Positions 32,803 to 41,995 of a stretch of DNA of 64,000 nt are shown here, one piece after another (the first letter of the stretch is position 1; the number at the start of each line of letters is the position of its first letter). The notes below the pieces were generated by a model, which did not search any database, had not been told where the DNA came from, and saw only the letters and a program-made list of their open reading frames with translations. Made by a program: the position numbers and the translations under genes. The DNA is taken from positions 248,001 through 312,000 of the forward strand of contig CACWYV010000001.1 in assembly GCA_902765225.1 (NCBI GenBank). Direction: 5' to 3'. The stretch comes from Candidatus Avelusimicrobium intestinale (GTDB taxonomy: Bacteria; Elusimicrobiota; Elusimicrobia; Elusimicrobiales; Elusimicrobiaceae).

Positions 32803-33504
32803 TTAAAAGTTAAATCCTAAACCGCCCTGAAAACCTTGGTTTCCGGCCGTCTTGGTGTACGCCCCGAACACATACACAAACGGGAACGGGCTGACGCGCA
32901 AGCCCGCCGTATAGCGTACGGCTCCGTCGGAAGTATCTCGGTTGGCTGTCATTTTACGGGTAGAAAAATCGCCATAGTCGTAGCCAATGCCCACATACGG
33001 TGTTAAAAAAACGACGGAAGCAGAAGCCACTGCAGATACAGAATAATGATCGGTCGTGTACCAATCGGTTTGAGCGCGGTCGTAAAAGCCGGAGAGAGTT
33101 AAGTCGGCCACTTCTAAAAAATCATAAGAATACTTAATCCCGGCCCCGATAGATTCAAAACCGTTGACGGCGGTGCCTCGTAGGGCGGCAGAAATGCCGA
33201 CTACCGGAATATATGTTTCTGCCGTTACAAAGCCGGTTATTAAGTAATCTTCGGAAGAAATATCGTTGTCTTTGCTTACTTTTACCGCTCCAAACGAGCC
33301 GCCGACATCAAACCCGGGGAAAGAAGTCGCTTTCCCGGTGTGGAAATCATTAATGCCGATGAGCGTGTTAATGTCCTTATTGTACGCGGACAAATTAGAC
33401 CCGGCGGTGTAGTGGTCGCGGAAGTCATCCGCGATATTTTGAGAGGCAAAAGCCCCCGTTACAAAAACGACCAAACTGCAAAAAGTAAACAACCAGTTTT
33501 TCAT
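32803..33504 (-). CDS. Outer-membrane beta-barrel protein
   Basis: 233 aa with a signal peptide (MKNWLFTFCSLVVFVTGAFA) and alternating hydrophobic/polar strands rich in Gly, Tyr and Phe, ending in GGLGFNF with a C-terminal Phe as required for BAM recognition. The family is not recognised. GGAGGG lies just before ATG 33504; the in-frame ATG at 33525 is rejected. It is upstream of murB, 3 nt apart. Confidence 0.75.
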   Translation of the reverse strand: MKNWLFTFCSLVVFVTGAFASQNIADDFRDHYTAGSNLSAYNKDINTLIGINDFHTGKATSFPGFDVGGSFGAVKVSKDNDISSEDYLITGFVTAETYIPVVGISAALRGTAVNGFESIGAGIKYSYDFLEVADLTLSGFYDRAQTDWYTTDHYSVSAVASASVVFLTPYVGIGYDYGDFSTRKMTANRDTSDGAVRYTAGLRVSPFPFVYVFGAYTKTAGNQGFQGGLGFNF

Positions 33505-33604
33505 CGCTCCCTCCTTGCGAAACAAAAAGATATATACTATGATAGAAAAAGAAAGGCATCAGTGCAACCTGTTCCTTTTAAATTTGGCCAAAAAGGAGAA
33601 TTTT

Positions 33605-35146
33605 ATGGTTAGTGAATTTGCCGGAACGTTATCCACCCAAAAAATAGATATTGACACTTTACACAATTCCTTTTATAAACCGTCACACACGCCTGTGCCC
33701 GTTAAATTCGGCACATCCGGTCACCGCGGCACGTTGGGAGAGGGGTTTTGTGCCCTGCACGCGCGAGCCATCGCCCAAGCTGTTGCCCGTATCCATTTGG
33801 AGAATCACATCACAGGTCCGGTGTTGGTAGGTGGAGATACGCGGCTGATGTCGCGCGATACGGCCCAGTTGTGCGCCGAAGTACTGACGGGGAACGGTCT
33901 TACCGTTATTTTGCCCGATATTCCCGTGCCGACGCCGGTTTTCTCGTTTGAAATTCGCAGTGGGCGGGCGGCAGCTTCTTTGAATGGTACGGCCAGCCAC
34001 AATCCGCCGCAAGAGATGGGGCTCAAATATAATCCGTCTCACGGCGGCCCGGCGGACAGCACGCTAACCGGACAAATTGAAAAATACGCCAATGAATATA
34101 TGGCTCACCCGGACGCTATTAAAACATTACCGTTAGCGCAGGCGCGTCAACGGGGGCTTGTCCAAACGGCGGATGTTATTACGCCGTATGTAGAGGAACT
34201 GGGCAAGAGAATTGATTTCAACAAGATTGCGTCCGCCCCTTGTAAGTTTGCCGTACACCCGTTAGGGGGAACCAGTTTGCCTTTTTACCGGGCGATTAAA
34301 GAAAAATACGGGCTTGCCAATGTAGATATCGTTAGCGACGTGCAAGACCCGACATTTTATTTTATCCCGTTAGATCACGACGGGAAAATCCGCATGGACC
34401 CGTCCTCTCAGTATCCCATGAAACCGTTAATTGAACTGGTGCAAAAGGGGGAATATGCGTTTGCCGGGGCCAGCGACCCGGATGCCGACCGCTTTGGTTG
34501 TGCTACCGCCAACGGCGGACTGATTGTGCCCAACCACGCACTTTGTGTAATGGCGGATTATCTGGTACGCCATCAGCGGGTGAAAGGGGCCACGGCTATC
34601 GGCCGCACGCTGGGAACAACTGCTCTGTTGGACCGGATTGCCCAAAATTATGGACTAGAATTGGATGAAGTAAATGTAGGATTTAAATATTTTGTGGAAG
34701 GACTGGACAAAGGCCGCTATGTATTGGCGGGCGAAGAAAGCGCGGGAATGTCGGTCAGCGGGTGGACCACGGAAAAGGACGGTATGTTTGCCGTGTGTTT
34801 GCTTATGGAAATCCAGGCTGTTGAGGGTGATATTGCGGACTTGTACCAAACGCTGACGCAGAAATATGGTACTTCTTACTATACGCGGGTAGATATCCCA
34901 ACGGACGCCGACACCAAAAAACGCGTCAAAGCCCTAAAAGCGGCCGATTTTTCCTCTCTCAAAGAGGTTGCCGGTGAAAAAGTTTCCCGCGTGCGCGACA
35001 CGGACGGCATTAAAGTCTATTTGGAAAACTCGTGGTTTTTGGTACGGCCCAGCGGTACAGAAAATATTTTGAAGGTCTATGCCGAAACGTTCACCGGAAA
35101 CGAACACTTGCAAGAATTGATTACGCAGGCCCAAAAGGTGTTGTAA
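33605..35146 (+). CDS. pgm: Alpha-D-phosphohexomutase, phosphoglucomutase type
   Basis: Interconverts glucose-1-phosphate and glucose-6-phosphate. About 513 aa from ATG 33605 (AAGGAG upstream; the longer frame to 33515 overlaps the divergent gene). KFGTSGHRG at residue 35, the phosphoserine loop NGTASHNPPQEMGLKYNPSHGGPAD, the metal loop ASDPDADRFG, the sugar loop GEESAGMS and the phosphate loop RPSGTEN are all present. The downstream aminotransferase gene is convergent with a 15-nt gap. Confidence 0.93.
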   Translation: MVSEFAGTLSTQKIDIDTLHNSFYKPSHTPVPVKFGTSGHRGTLGEGFCALHARAIAQAVARIHLENHITGPVLVGGDTRLMSRDTAQLCAEVLTGNGLTVILPDIPVPTPVFSFEIRSGRAAASLNGTASHNPPQEMGLKYNPSHGGPADSTLTGQIEKYANEYMAHPDAIKTLPLAQARQRGLVQTADVITPYVEELGKRIDFNKIASAPCKFAVHPLGGTSLPFYRAIKEKYGLANVDIVSDVQDPTFYFIPLDHDGKIRMDPSSQYPMKPLIELVQKGEYAFAGASDPDADRFGCATANGGLIVPNHALCVMADYLVRHQRVKGATAIGRTLGTTALLDRIAQNYGLELDEVNVGFKYFVEGLDKGRYVLAGEESAGMSVSGWTTEKDGMFAVCLLMEIQAVEGDIADLYQTLTQKYGTSYYTRVDIPTDADTKKRVKALKAADFSSLKEVAGEKVSRVRDTDGIKVYLENSWFLVRPSGTENILKVYAETFTGNEHLQELITQAQKVL

Positions 35147-35161
35147 AGCAAGAGAGTTCTT

Positions 35162-36133
35162 TTACGCTTCTTCGTAAAATTCGCGGATGAGGTTGCACAC
35201 GCGGACTATTTCTTCTTGTGTAATGTCGGCCGTTAAAGGCAAGGCCAAGATTTCTTGGGCGGCCTGTTGGGTGACAGGATAATCTTCCGCCCGAAAATGA
35301 AACGGTGTTCCCAGCGGATGTTCGTACAACGGGGTGGGATAGCACGCCAACCCTTTCACCCCATGATTTTCTAAATAAGTTTTCAAATCGGTTCTTTTTT
35401 CTGTGCGTATTACGTAATAAGAATAAGAGGGCTCCCATTCCGCCGGCGGATCCGGTGGCAAAACGACGGGTATTCCCGCTAACTCTTCCGCATACCAAGC
35501 GGCGGCTTTGCGACGTTGTTCGGTCCGTTCTTCTGTTGTATTTAACAAGGCCAACCAGCAGTCGGCTTGTTGGGAAGTTACCTGTTCCGTCGGATTTAAG
35601 GTGCGGCATTTAGCGGCTAGTTCGTCATCATTCGTGGTGAGGCATCCCAACAACTTGTTTTTATCTCCGCGTAATTCCAAGCACCCCGCGTGACCGATAC
35701 TACCCGTTGTAATTCCGTCACACCGGGCCAGTAGTGCCTGGGAACTTTCTTCTATCACATATAACCCATGTTCATTGGCTAGGTGCATCAGCGCATCCAT
35801 GTTCGCCGGATATCCGTACAGATGAACGGGAACGATGGCTTTGGTCTGCTTGGTGATGTGATGTTCTACGTTGGCGGCTTCCAACGTGTACGTATGCGGA
35901 TTGATATCCGCAAACACAAGCCGGGCGCCCGTATCTACAATGGCGGCAGCTACGCAACTATCCGCAAACGGAGAGGTGATGACTTCATCTCCCGGGCCGA
36001 CAGGAACCGCTTGGAGAACGGTTTGGAGTGCTTGTCGGCCCGAAGAAGATAGGACCGCGTATTTTACGCCAATCTTTTTGGCAATCGCAGTTTCAAGGGC
36101 AGATAAGGGGGATGATGGATGATCATCCGTCAT
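35162..36133 (-). CDS. DegT/DnrJ/EryC1/StrS-type sugar aminotransferase, short form
   Basis: PLP enzyme that usually makes amino sugars for surface polysaccharides. The 323-aa protein has VLSSSGRQALQTVL, DEVITSPFADS, AIVPVHLYGYPANM and VIEESSQALLA. The expected SxxxxK(N)L lysine lies in RGDKNKLLG, though the flanking residues are unusual. It is 50-70 residues shorter than most family members, chiefly at the N-terminus. A GAGGAG site precedes the ATG at 36133 and the MgtC-like gene is 16 nt upstream in the same direction. Confidence 0.75.
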   Translation of the reverse strand: MTDDHPSSPLSALETAIAKKIGVKYAVLSSSGRQALQTVLQAVPVGPGDEVITSPFADSCVAAAIVDTGARLVFADINPHTYTLEAANVEHHITKQTKAIVPVHLYGYPANMDALMHLANEHGLYVIEESSQALLARCDGITTGSIGHAGCLELRGDKNKLLGCLTTNDDELAAKCRTLNPTEQVTSQQADCWLALLNTTEERTEQRRKAAAWYAEELAGIPVVLPPDPPAEWEPSYSYYVIRTEKRTDLKTYLENHGVKGLACYPTPLYEHPLGTPFHFRAEDYPVTQQAAQEILALPLTADITQEEIVRVCNLIREFYEEA

Positions 36134-36149
36134 AAGCAGGGGGTTCTCC

Positions 36150-36779
36150 TCATTTGTATAAACTATGCACTTCGGGCATTTCTAACAGTTCACAGGTAAT
36201 GTTCTGAAATTCCGCTCCCGTGAAAGTGGCCACTAAACTTACATGGAACAAATCGTCCTGTTTTGTCACTTCCCGCTTAAGGATAGATACGTGGTGCCGT
36301 TCAATGGCGGCAGACACCTTGTTGACGGCTTGCCAGTTGGGGTCACAGGTGAGGAAAATGGTGTCGTAATGTTTCAAAAATTCTACCAAGTGAATGGCTT
36401 TGCGCATGACGAACTGTAAAATTAAAATAGCCGTTGTGCTAAACGTGGCTAACAGAAATTCCCCGTATCCCACCGCCATTCCAACGGCAGCTACCGCCCA
36501 TACGCTGGCGGCGGTAGTTAAGCCGGAGATTTTATTTCCGTCCCGCAAAATAGAACCCGCGCCGATGAACCCCACGCCCGTTACTACTTGGGCGGCAATA
36601 CGCCCCGGATCTCCGCCGGCATTGCCCATATATTCGGATAATATGGTAAACAACATGGCCCCCAAACAAATTAAACAGTTGGTGGTGTAACCGGCGGGTT
36701 TATCGTGATATTGGCGTTCCATGCCCAGCACCCCGCCCAGTGCCAATGCCAGAAAAATTTTAATAATCAGATCTTCCAT
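36150..36779 (-). CDS. MgtC/SapB family membrane protein
   Basis: About 209 aa. The N-terminal 140 residues are a four-to-five helix MgtC domain: GGVLGMERQYHDKPAGYTTNCLICLGA, then VVTGVGFIGAGSIL near residue 75 and GLTTAASVWAVAAVGMAVGYG. The C-terminal part looks like an ACT-like soluble domain. MgtC proteins affect Mg2+ homeostasis and F-type ATPase in pathogens; the general role elsewhere is not settled. ATG 36779 is chosen, because the ATG at 36794 overlaps the -10. Confidence 0.87.
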   Translation of the reverse strand: MEDLIIKIFLALALGGVLGMERQYHDKPAGYTTNCLICLGAMLFTILSEYMGNAGGDPGRIAAQVVTGVGFIGAGSILRDGNKISGLTTAASVWAVAAVGMAVGYGEFLLATFSTTAILILQFVMRKAIHLVEFLKHYDTIFLTCDPNWQAVNKVSAAIERHHVSILKREVTKQDDLFHVSLVATFTGAEFQNITCELLEMPEVHSLYK

Positions 36780-36785
36780 AAATTT

Positions 36786-36814
36786 ATCATACAATACGCG
36801 GCTTTAAAAAGCAA
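36786..36814 (-). promoter_or_regulatory. Promoter of the MgtC-like gene, leaderless type
   Basis: -35 TTGCTT (plus 36809-36814), 17-nt spacer, -10 TATGAT (plus 36786-36791), ending 6 nt before the ATG at 36779. Confidence 0.65.
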
Positions 36815-36833
36815 ACGCAACACCCGGGGGCAA

Positions 36834-38225
36834 TCACTTGTTTTTATCGGTGCGTTCCCTGAAAATACGTGCGTTGACTAACCGTTTGAACACGCGGCCG
36901 CGTTCTTCAAAACTGCGGAATTGGTCAAACGAAGAACACGCCGGAGATAGCAATACCACGTCACCACGTTGGGCTTGGCGGAACGCGGTATCTACGGCCT
37001 TGTCCAGTGTATCGCACCGTTTGACGGGGTAACCGGGTAATTCCCGTTCAATCTTATCCATGGCTTCGCCGATGGTTAATACGCACTTGCACGAGGCCTT
37101 CAAATACGGTAGTAAAACTTCGTAAGAAGCTCCTTTATCGCGGCCGCCCAAAATCAGCCAAATGTTGTTGCGGGCATCAAAACTTTTCAGGGCCGTAATG
37201 GTGGAATCTAAATTGGTGGCCTTGGAATCATTGACGTACGTTACCCCGTGGTGCTGGGCAAATTGTTCAATACGGTGTTCCATGGCGTGAAAATGGTCAA
37301 ACGCGGTTTGAATGGTCTTTTCCGGCACGCCGGCACTAAAAGCCATCAGGGCAGCGGCCATGGCGTTTTCAATGTTGTGGATTCCTTTTAGTTGCGGCGG
37401 GCGAAGTTGGTGTCCTTCGCTGAATACTAATTCGTCCCCGTCAAAGACAACGACCGTTTGAAGCAAGTGTTTCGGATTGGTGGAAAACGCCAACACGCGA
37501 CTGTGGGCCTGAGCGGATAATTCGGCACAAAAAGCATCGGCTCCGTTGACAACGAGCACATCGTTAGAACGTTGGTGCTTGAAAATTTTTCCCTTGGCTT
37601 TGACGTAATTACGCATATTGCCGTGATGGTCCAAATGGTCCGGTGTAATGTTTAACAGACAAGCGATATGTGGCCGGAAAAAGGTGCTGTCCTCCAATTG
37701 ATAACTGGAAACTTCAATGACCAGGTCATCGCCGGCTTGGATTTTATCGGCACACAACGAAACGGGACTGCCGATATTTCCGCACACAAATACTTGTTTT
37801 TTTTGCTTTTGTTTACGGGCGTGTGTTTTTAATACCTCGCCTAACAAAGCCGTGGTGGTGGTTTTCCCGTTCGTTCCGCTTACGGCAAATACGCGTACCC
37901 CTTTGGGCATAAAGGCCAAAGCTGTTTCCAATTCGCTGAACACGGGGATCTTTCGTTTTTTGGCTTGTTGCAAGATGGGAATCCGCGGGAAAATCCCCGG
38001 ACTTTTCACCCAAAAATCACATTGGAAAAGAGCGTCGGTATGACCGCCGGTTTCTACCTGTATCCCGGCAGGCAACGCAATTTTTTGGGCGTTTATAACG
38101 GGGGCCTCTTCGCTGATGAGAACTTGCACACCGTGTTTATGAAGCAAAGCGGCTACGGCCTGTCCGCTCTTGCCTAGACCAATAATTCCCGCCTTTTTAC
38201 CGGACCACATCTCTGGTTTGAACAT
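36834..38225 (-). CDS. murD: UDP-N-acetylmuramoylalanine-D-glutamate ligase
   Basis: Adds D-Glu to UDP-MurNAc-L-Ala. 463 aa with GIIGLGKSGQAVA at the N-terminus, the ATP loop SGTNGKTTTTALL near residue 117, NITPDHLDHHGN, HRIEQFAQHHGVTYVNDSKATN near residue 300 and LLSPACSSFDQFRSFEERG near the C-terminus. It overlaps the end of murE by 29 nt and has AGGAG inside murE. Gene order murE-murD without mraY or murF is atypical of the classic dcw cluster. Confidence 0.95.
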   Translation of the reverse strand: MFKPEMWSGKKAGIIGLGKSGQAVAALLHKHGVQVLISEEAPVINAQKIALPAGIQVETGGHTDALFQCDFWVKSPGIFPRIPILQQAKKRKIPVFSELETALAFMPKGVRVFAVSGTNGKTTTTALLGEVLKTHARKQKQKKQVFVCGNIGSPVSLCADKIQAGDDLVIEVSSYQLEDSTFFRPHIACLLNITPDHLDHHGNMRNYVKAKGKIFKHQRSNDVLVVNGADAFCAELSAQAHSRVLAFSTNPKHLLQTVVVFDGDELVFSEGHQLRPPQLKGIHNIENAMAAALMAFSAGVPEKTIQTAFDHFHAMEHRIEQFAQHHGVTYVNDSKATNLDSTITALKSFDARNNIWLILGGRDKGASYEVLLPYLKASCKCVLTIGEAMDKIERELPGYPVKRCDTLDKAVDTAFRQAQRGDVVLLSPACSSFDQFRSFEERGRVFKRLVNARIFRERTDKNK

Positions 38226-39672
38226 GGGTTTTCTCCTGTAAAAATTGGCGTACGACTTCCTGATCGGAAAAATGCCGTTTTTCCGTACCGATTAGTTGGT
38301 AGTTTTCGTGTCCTTTGCCGGCCACAATGACAATATCATTAGGTTGGGCGGTGGCCAATGCACGTCGGATAGCTGCCGCCCGGTCCGGGATGATTTCATA
38401 ATTGGAGCATTCTTTCATTCCGGCCAGGATGTCATCAAAAATTTGCTGGGGATTTTCACAACGCGGGTTATCGTTTGTTAAGAAAACGCGGTCGGCTTGT
38501 GTGCAAGCCGTCTTCCCCATTAAAGGACGTTTGGTGCGGTCCCGTTGGCCGCCGCAACCAAAGACGAGAAATACTTTCCCTTTTTTAAAAGGGGCCACTG
38601 TAGCAAAAGCGCGCTCCAGTGATTCGTTGGTATAGGCAAAATCCACAAAGGCAAAAAAGTTTTGTCCTTCGTCTATACGTTCCATGCGGCCCGGTACGCC
38701 CGGCAGGGCGTCCAATCCCCGGACGATTGTTTTGGTGGGGATGGCATGGGCGGCTGCGGCTGCCCATGCGGCAAGCGCATTGTATACGTTATGTTTGCCT
38801 AACAAACGGATGCGAGCCGGCGTTCCGTTTACCGTAAACGAAGTATCGGTCAACGATTCGTGAATATCTTGCGCGTAGAAATCAGCTTTCGGATTTTTTT
38901 GGCTAAAGGTAATTACAGGCACACGCCCTTGTAAAGAGGCGGCTAATTGTTGACCGTACGGGTCGTCTATATTGATAATAGCATTGCGGTTAGGTTTGGG
39001 GTTTTGCGGGTCGGCCACATTTTCAAACAGCTTACGTTTGGCCGCAAAATAATTTTCAAAGGTAAGGTGGAAATCCAGATGATCCCGTTGTAAATTAGTA
39101 AACACGGCCGTATCATACCAAATATGCCGCACGCGTTGTAATTCCAGCGCGTGGGAAGATACTTCCATCACAACCGACTGGGCATGGGCCTGTTTCATTT
39201 GCGCTAATAATTGAAAAAGCGGTATCGCAGCGGGCGTAGTATTGGGGGCATCACAAATTTTTTGCCCGCCGACACGGTAATTAACGGTGCCCAACGCGCC
39301 CACGGTTTGCCCGGCGGCGATTAAAATACTTTCCAACAGATAAGCAATGGACGTTTTCCCTTTGGTGCCCGTAATACCGAACATGGTTAAATTATCCGAC
39401 GGACGACCGTAAAATTCATACGCGGCATCTGCCATGTCGCGGTCTATATCATTTGAAAGTAAAAAAGGAATAGATAATTTCTCTGCCGGATGTTGAGCGG
39501 AAACAATAAGAACGGCCCCGTTATTGATGGCCTGCGGGATAAACAGATTACCGTCGCAATTAGCTCCTTTCAAGGCAAAAAACACGTTTCCGGGCCGCAC
39601 ATCTTGTGAACGGAACGTCAGTCCGGTTACGGTCAATTCATGCCGCTTGGCATAATCTAACACAGCACTCAT
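38197..39672 (-). CDS. murE: UDP-N-acetylmuramoylalanyl-D-glutamate-2,6-diaminopimelate ligase
   Basis: Adds the third peptide residue of peptidoglycan. About 491 aa with the ATP loop GTKGKTS near residue 107, NLQRDHLDFH, and the specificity motif NDNPRCENP near residue 405, which is the meso-diaminopimelate signature. The start could be 39675 or 39672 (ATGATG); a TATAGT -10 lies 6 nt before ATG 39672 and there is no Shine-Dalgarno. It is the first gene of the murE-murD unit. Confidence 0.94.
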   Translation of the reverse strand: MSAVLDYAKRHELTVTGLTFRSQDVRPGNVFFALKGANCDGNLFIPQAINNGAVLIVSAQHPAEKLSIPFLLSNDIDRDMADAAYEFYGRPSDNLTMFGITGTKGKTSIAYLLESILIAAGQTVGALGTVNYRVGGQKICDAPNTTPAAIPLFQLLAQMKQAHAQSVVMEVSSHALELQRVRHIWYDTAVFTNLQRDHLDFHLTFENYFAAKRKLFENVADPQNPKPNRNAIINIDDPYGQQLAASLQGRVPVITFSQKNPKADFYAQDIHESLTDTSFTVNGTPARIRLLGKHNVYNALAAWAAAAAHAIPTKTIVRGLDALPGVPGRMERIDEGQNFFAFVDFAYTNESLERAFATVAPFKKGKVFLVFGCGGQRDRTKRPLMGKTACTQADRVFLTNDNPRCENPQQIFDDILAGMKECSNYEIIPDRAAAIRRALATAQPNDIVIVAGKGHENYQLIGTEKRHFSDQEVVRQFLQEKTHVQTRDVVR

Positions 39673-39678
39673 CATACT

Positions 39679-39684
39679 ACTATA
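39679..39684 (-). promoter_or_regulatory. -10 element of murE, leaderless type
   Basis: Minus-strand TATAGT, 6 nt before ATG 39672; -35 not convincing. Confidence 0.45.
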
Positions 39685-39720
39685 TACTACAAAATTAGAC
39701 GGATGGAGAAAAAGGATTGT

Positions 39721-40455
39721 TTACCGGGTGTCCGATATCCGCGCGGCCATTTCCTGCGCCATTTGGGCCAAGTGCTTTTTGATTTGCGGTTGTTTGGTTT
39801 CCAGCAGGGGCAAAAGTACGGTGCGTATCCAGTTGCGCGTGAAAGCGTCGTCCCAATTCGTTTCATCGGTAATGTGAGTTAGGCCGTTGTGAACGAGGTA
39901 TTCTTCCACCTCGGCGCGGGTAACGCATAATAACGGACGGATAATTTGGACGGACGGTGTCAACGGGCGGCGCAGCGGGATGCCTGCGAGCCCTTTGGCT
40001 TTTGTGCCGCGCAGTAGATTAAGCAGTACCGTTTCGGCTTGGTCATCCAGGTGGTGCCCAAGCGCCAGTTTCGTGGCCCCCCATTGGCGGGCCACTTGCG
40101 TAAACACGGTGTAGCGGGCTTTGCGGGCGGCGTGCTCGGGGCTGAGTTTAAAAGTGCGTGCTACCGTTTTTACATTGGCTTTGCGGGCAAAAAATTCAAT
40201 GTTCCATTGCCGGCAAAATTCTTTGCAGAAGCGTTGGTCTGCGGTGGCGGCTTTGCCGCGCAGTCCGTGGTTTACGTGCAAAGCGGCTAAACGGAAATGC
40301 TTTTCTTTAGACAAATAATGCAAAAAATGGAGCAAACAAACAGAGTCCGCTCCGCCGCTCAATCCGACGAGGATAGCATCCTTTCGGGTAATAAGTTGGC
40401 TTGCGAACGCCCGCATACGCGGCAGGACAGAAGCACAAAATCTTGTTTTTGTCAT
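39721..40455 (-). CDS. tilS: tRNA(Ile)-lysidine synthase, short form
   Basis: Modifies C34 of tRNA-Ile (CAT) to lysidine with ATP and lysine. The 244-aa protein has the PP-loop LSGGADSVCLL near residue 33, HVNHGLRG and GHHLDDQAETVLLNLLRGT near residue 138. It lacks the C-terminal domains of the E. coli enzyme and resembles the short enzymes such as that of Aquifex. Divergent from the response regulator; the two promoters share a -10 region. Confidence 0.92.
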   Translation of the reverse strand: MTKTRFCASVLPRMRAFASQLITRKDAILVGLSGGADSVCLLHFLHYLSKEKHFRLAALHVNHGLRGKAATADQRFCKEFCRQWNIEFFARKANVKTVARTFKLSPEHAARKARYTVFTQVARQWGATKLALGHHLDDQAETVLLNLLRGTKAKGLAGIPLRRPLTPSVQIIRPLLCVTRAEVEEYLVHNGLTHITDETNWDDAFTRNWIRTVLLPLLETKQPQIKKHLAQMAQEMAARISDTR

Positions 40456-40462
40456 ATAAAAA

Positions 40463-40470
40463 AGTATAAT
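40463..40470. promoter_or_regulatory. Shared divergent -10 for tilS and response regulator
   Basis: AGTATAAT reads TATAAT on the plus strand (40465-40470) and TATACT on the minus strand (40463-40468). The minus -10 ends 7 nt before the tilS ATG; the plus -10 is followed by a 27-nt leader with AGAGGT. Confidence 0.6.
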
Positions 40471-40497
40471 AAATAAGAGAGGTCTAAAGAAACATCT

Positions 40498-40863
40498 ATG
40501 AAAAAGAGAATTTTAATTGTAGAAGATGAACCCGCTATTGTAGATTTACTGCGCATGGTTTTGACTCGTGAAAATTACGAAGTTCACGCTTGTCAGTCCG
40601 GTCGGGAAGCCATTGCCAAGATGAAAAAAGTTATGCCGCACCTGATGATTTTAGATGTGATGTTGCCGGGGTTGGACGGTGCCAGCATTATGCGTATCAT
40701 CAGCGAGGATGAAGTCCTTTCTTCTACGCCGGTTATTGTTTCTTCCGCGTTGTTGGAGTCGGAGGAGATGTTCAAACCGTATCCACAGGTAAAAGACTTT
40801 TGTTCAAAACCGTTTGTGCTTAAGGACTTTGTAGCCAAAGTCAAAAGAGCCATCGGCGATTAA
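40498..40863 (+). CDS. Single-domain response regulator
   Basis: 121-aa receiver domain (CheY-like): acidic pocket VEDEPA at the N-terminus, phospho-Asp in MILDVMLPGLDG near residue 53, Ser in IVSSALLE and Lys in FCSKPF near residue 102. No output domain and no sensor kinase nearby, so it probably signals by protein contact. A strong terminator follows. Confidence 0.92.
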   Translation: MKKRILIVEDEPAIVDLLRMVLTRENYEVHACQSGREAIAKMKKVMPHLMILDVMLPGLDGASIMRIISEDEVLSSTPVIVSSALLESEEMFKPYPQVKDFCSKPFVLKDFVAKVKRAIGD

Positions 40864-40885
40864 AAAATTCTTTTGAGTTAAGATA

Positions 40886-40915
40886 AGCGCGCAAGCAGTG
40901 TTTTGCTTGCGCGCT
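40886..40915. terminator. Bidirectional terminator between response regulator and queA
   Basis: Perfect 12-bp stem AGCGCGCAAGCA/TGCTTGCGCGCT with a 6-nt loop and ATTTTAT after it; serves the two convergent genes. Confidence 0.85.
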
Positions 40916-40955
40916 ATTTTATCGTCGGAAAATTGACTGAATTTTTTGTTGTTAT

Positions 40956-41993
40956 TTACAAAATCAGCATACTGTCGCCAAACGAGTAGAAGCGGTATTT
41001 CTTTTCCACGGCTTGCAGGTAGGCCTCGTAAATAAAATCTTCTCCGGCAAATGCACTGGTCATACATAAAGGGGTAGAGTCCGGGAAATGAAAATTCGTA
41101 ATCAAACAATCAATGGCTTTGAACTTATAGCCGGGATAGATAAATAAATCGGTCCATTTTTTACCGGCGTGTGTGATGTGGCCTTCGTCCGTGAAACTTT
41201 CCAGCGTGCGGGTACTGGTGGTTCCGCACGAAAACACCCGTTTGCCGGCGGCGCGTACGGCGTTTAAGGTTTCGGCGGTTTGCGGGGACACCTCGCCGAG
41301 TTCTGCCAACATTTTATGGTCTTGCGGCTCGCCGCGCAGCGGTTTAAAGGTTCCCCACCCTACGTGCAACGTAATGTAACAAATACGGACACCTTTGTCT
41401 TTTAATTTCTGTAATAATTCCGGCGTAAAATGAAACCCTGCCGTGGGAGCGGCAATGGACCCCTTGTATTTGGCATAGACGGTTTGGTAGCGTTCTTTGT
41501 CGGTTTCAATGCTGGCGCTCATCCCGTTGTGTTTGCGGGCTTTCTCAATATATTGCGGCAAGGGCATAAGGCCGTGTTCGTCGCAAAACGGAAAAATGTC
41601 GCCCGTATTAAATTCCAGTAGCACTTCGTTTGCATCTGTTTTTCCGCACATGCGCGCCGTCAGGCCATCCCCAAAATCCAACAAAAGCCCTTCTTTATAC
41701 TCCCGCGTTAAAACGGCCCAAGTACGCGCATGGATTGTCGGGCGTACGAGTAAAATTTCCACCTTCCCGCCGGTAGGTTTGTGGGCAAAAAGTTTAGCGG
41801 GGAAAACTTTTGTGTTGTTAATGACGAGCGCATCCCCGGGATTAAAATATTCGTGTATGTCGCGGAAAATGCGGTGTTCAATTTGGTGCGTATCGCGGTG
41901 CAAAACCATTTGGCGCGCGCTGTCGCGCGGCGTAGCCGGTTGTTTGGCGATCAGCGGATCTAAATCTAATTGTTTAAAACGTTCAAAAGCCAT
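40956..41993 (-). CDS. queA: S-adenosylmethionine:tRNA ribosyltransferase-isomerase
   Basis: Transfers the ribosyl part of SAM to 7-aminomethyl-7-deazaguanine in tRNA, giving epoxyqueuosine. 345 aa with VINNTKVFPAKL, AAPTAGFHFTPELL, ITLHVGWGTFKPL and the C-terminal FHFPDSTPLCMTSAFAG. Length is normal. It is the last gene of ruvA-ruvB-spoIID-like-queA, starting 2 nt after the preceding stop without a clear Shine-Dalgarno, so it is probably coupled. Confidence 0.95.
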   Translation of the reverse strand: MAFERFKQLDLDPLIAKQPATPRDSARQMVLHRDTHQIEHRIFRDIHEYFNPGDALVINNTKVFPAKLFAHKPTGGKVEILLVRPTIHARTWAVLTREYKEGLLLDFGDGLTARMCGKTDANEVLLEFNTGDIFPFCDEHGLMPLPQYIEKARKHNGMSASIETDKERYQTVYAKYKGSIAAPTAGFHFTPELLQKLKDKGVRICYITLHVGWGTFKPLRGEPQDHKMLAELGEVSPQTAETLNAVRAAGKRVFSCGTTSTRTLESFTDEGHITHAGKKWTDLFIYPGYKFKAIDCLITNFHFPDSTPLCMTSAFAGEDFIYEAYLQAVEKKYRFYSFGDSMLIL

Positions 41994-41995
41994 AA

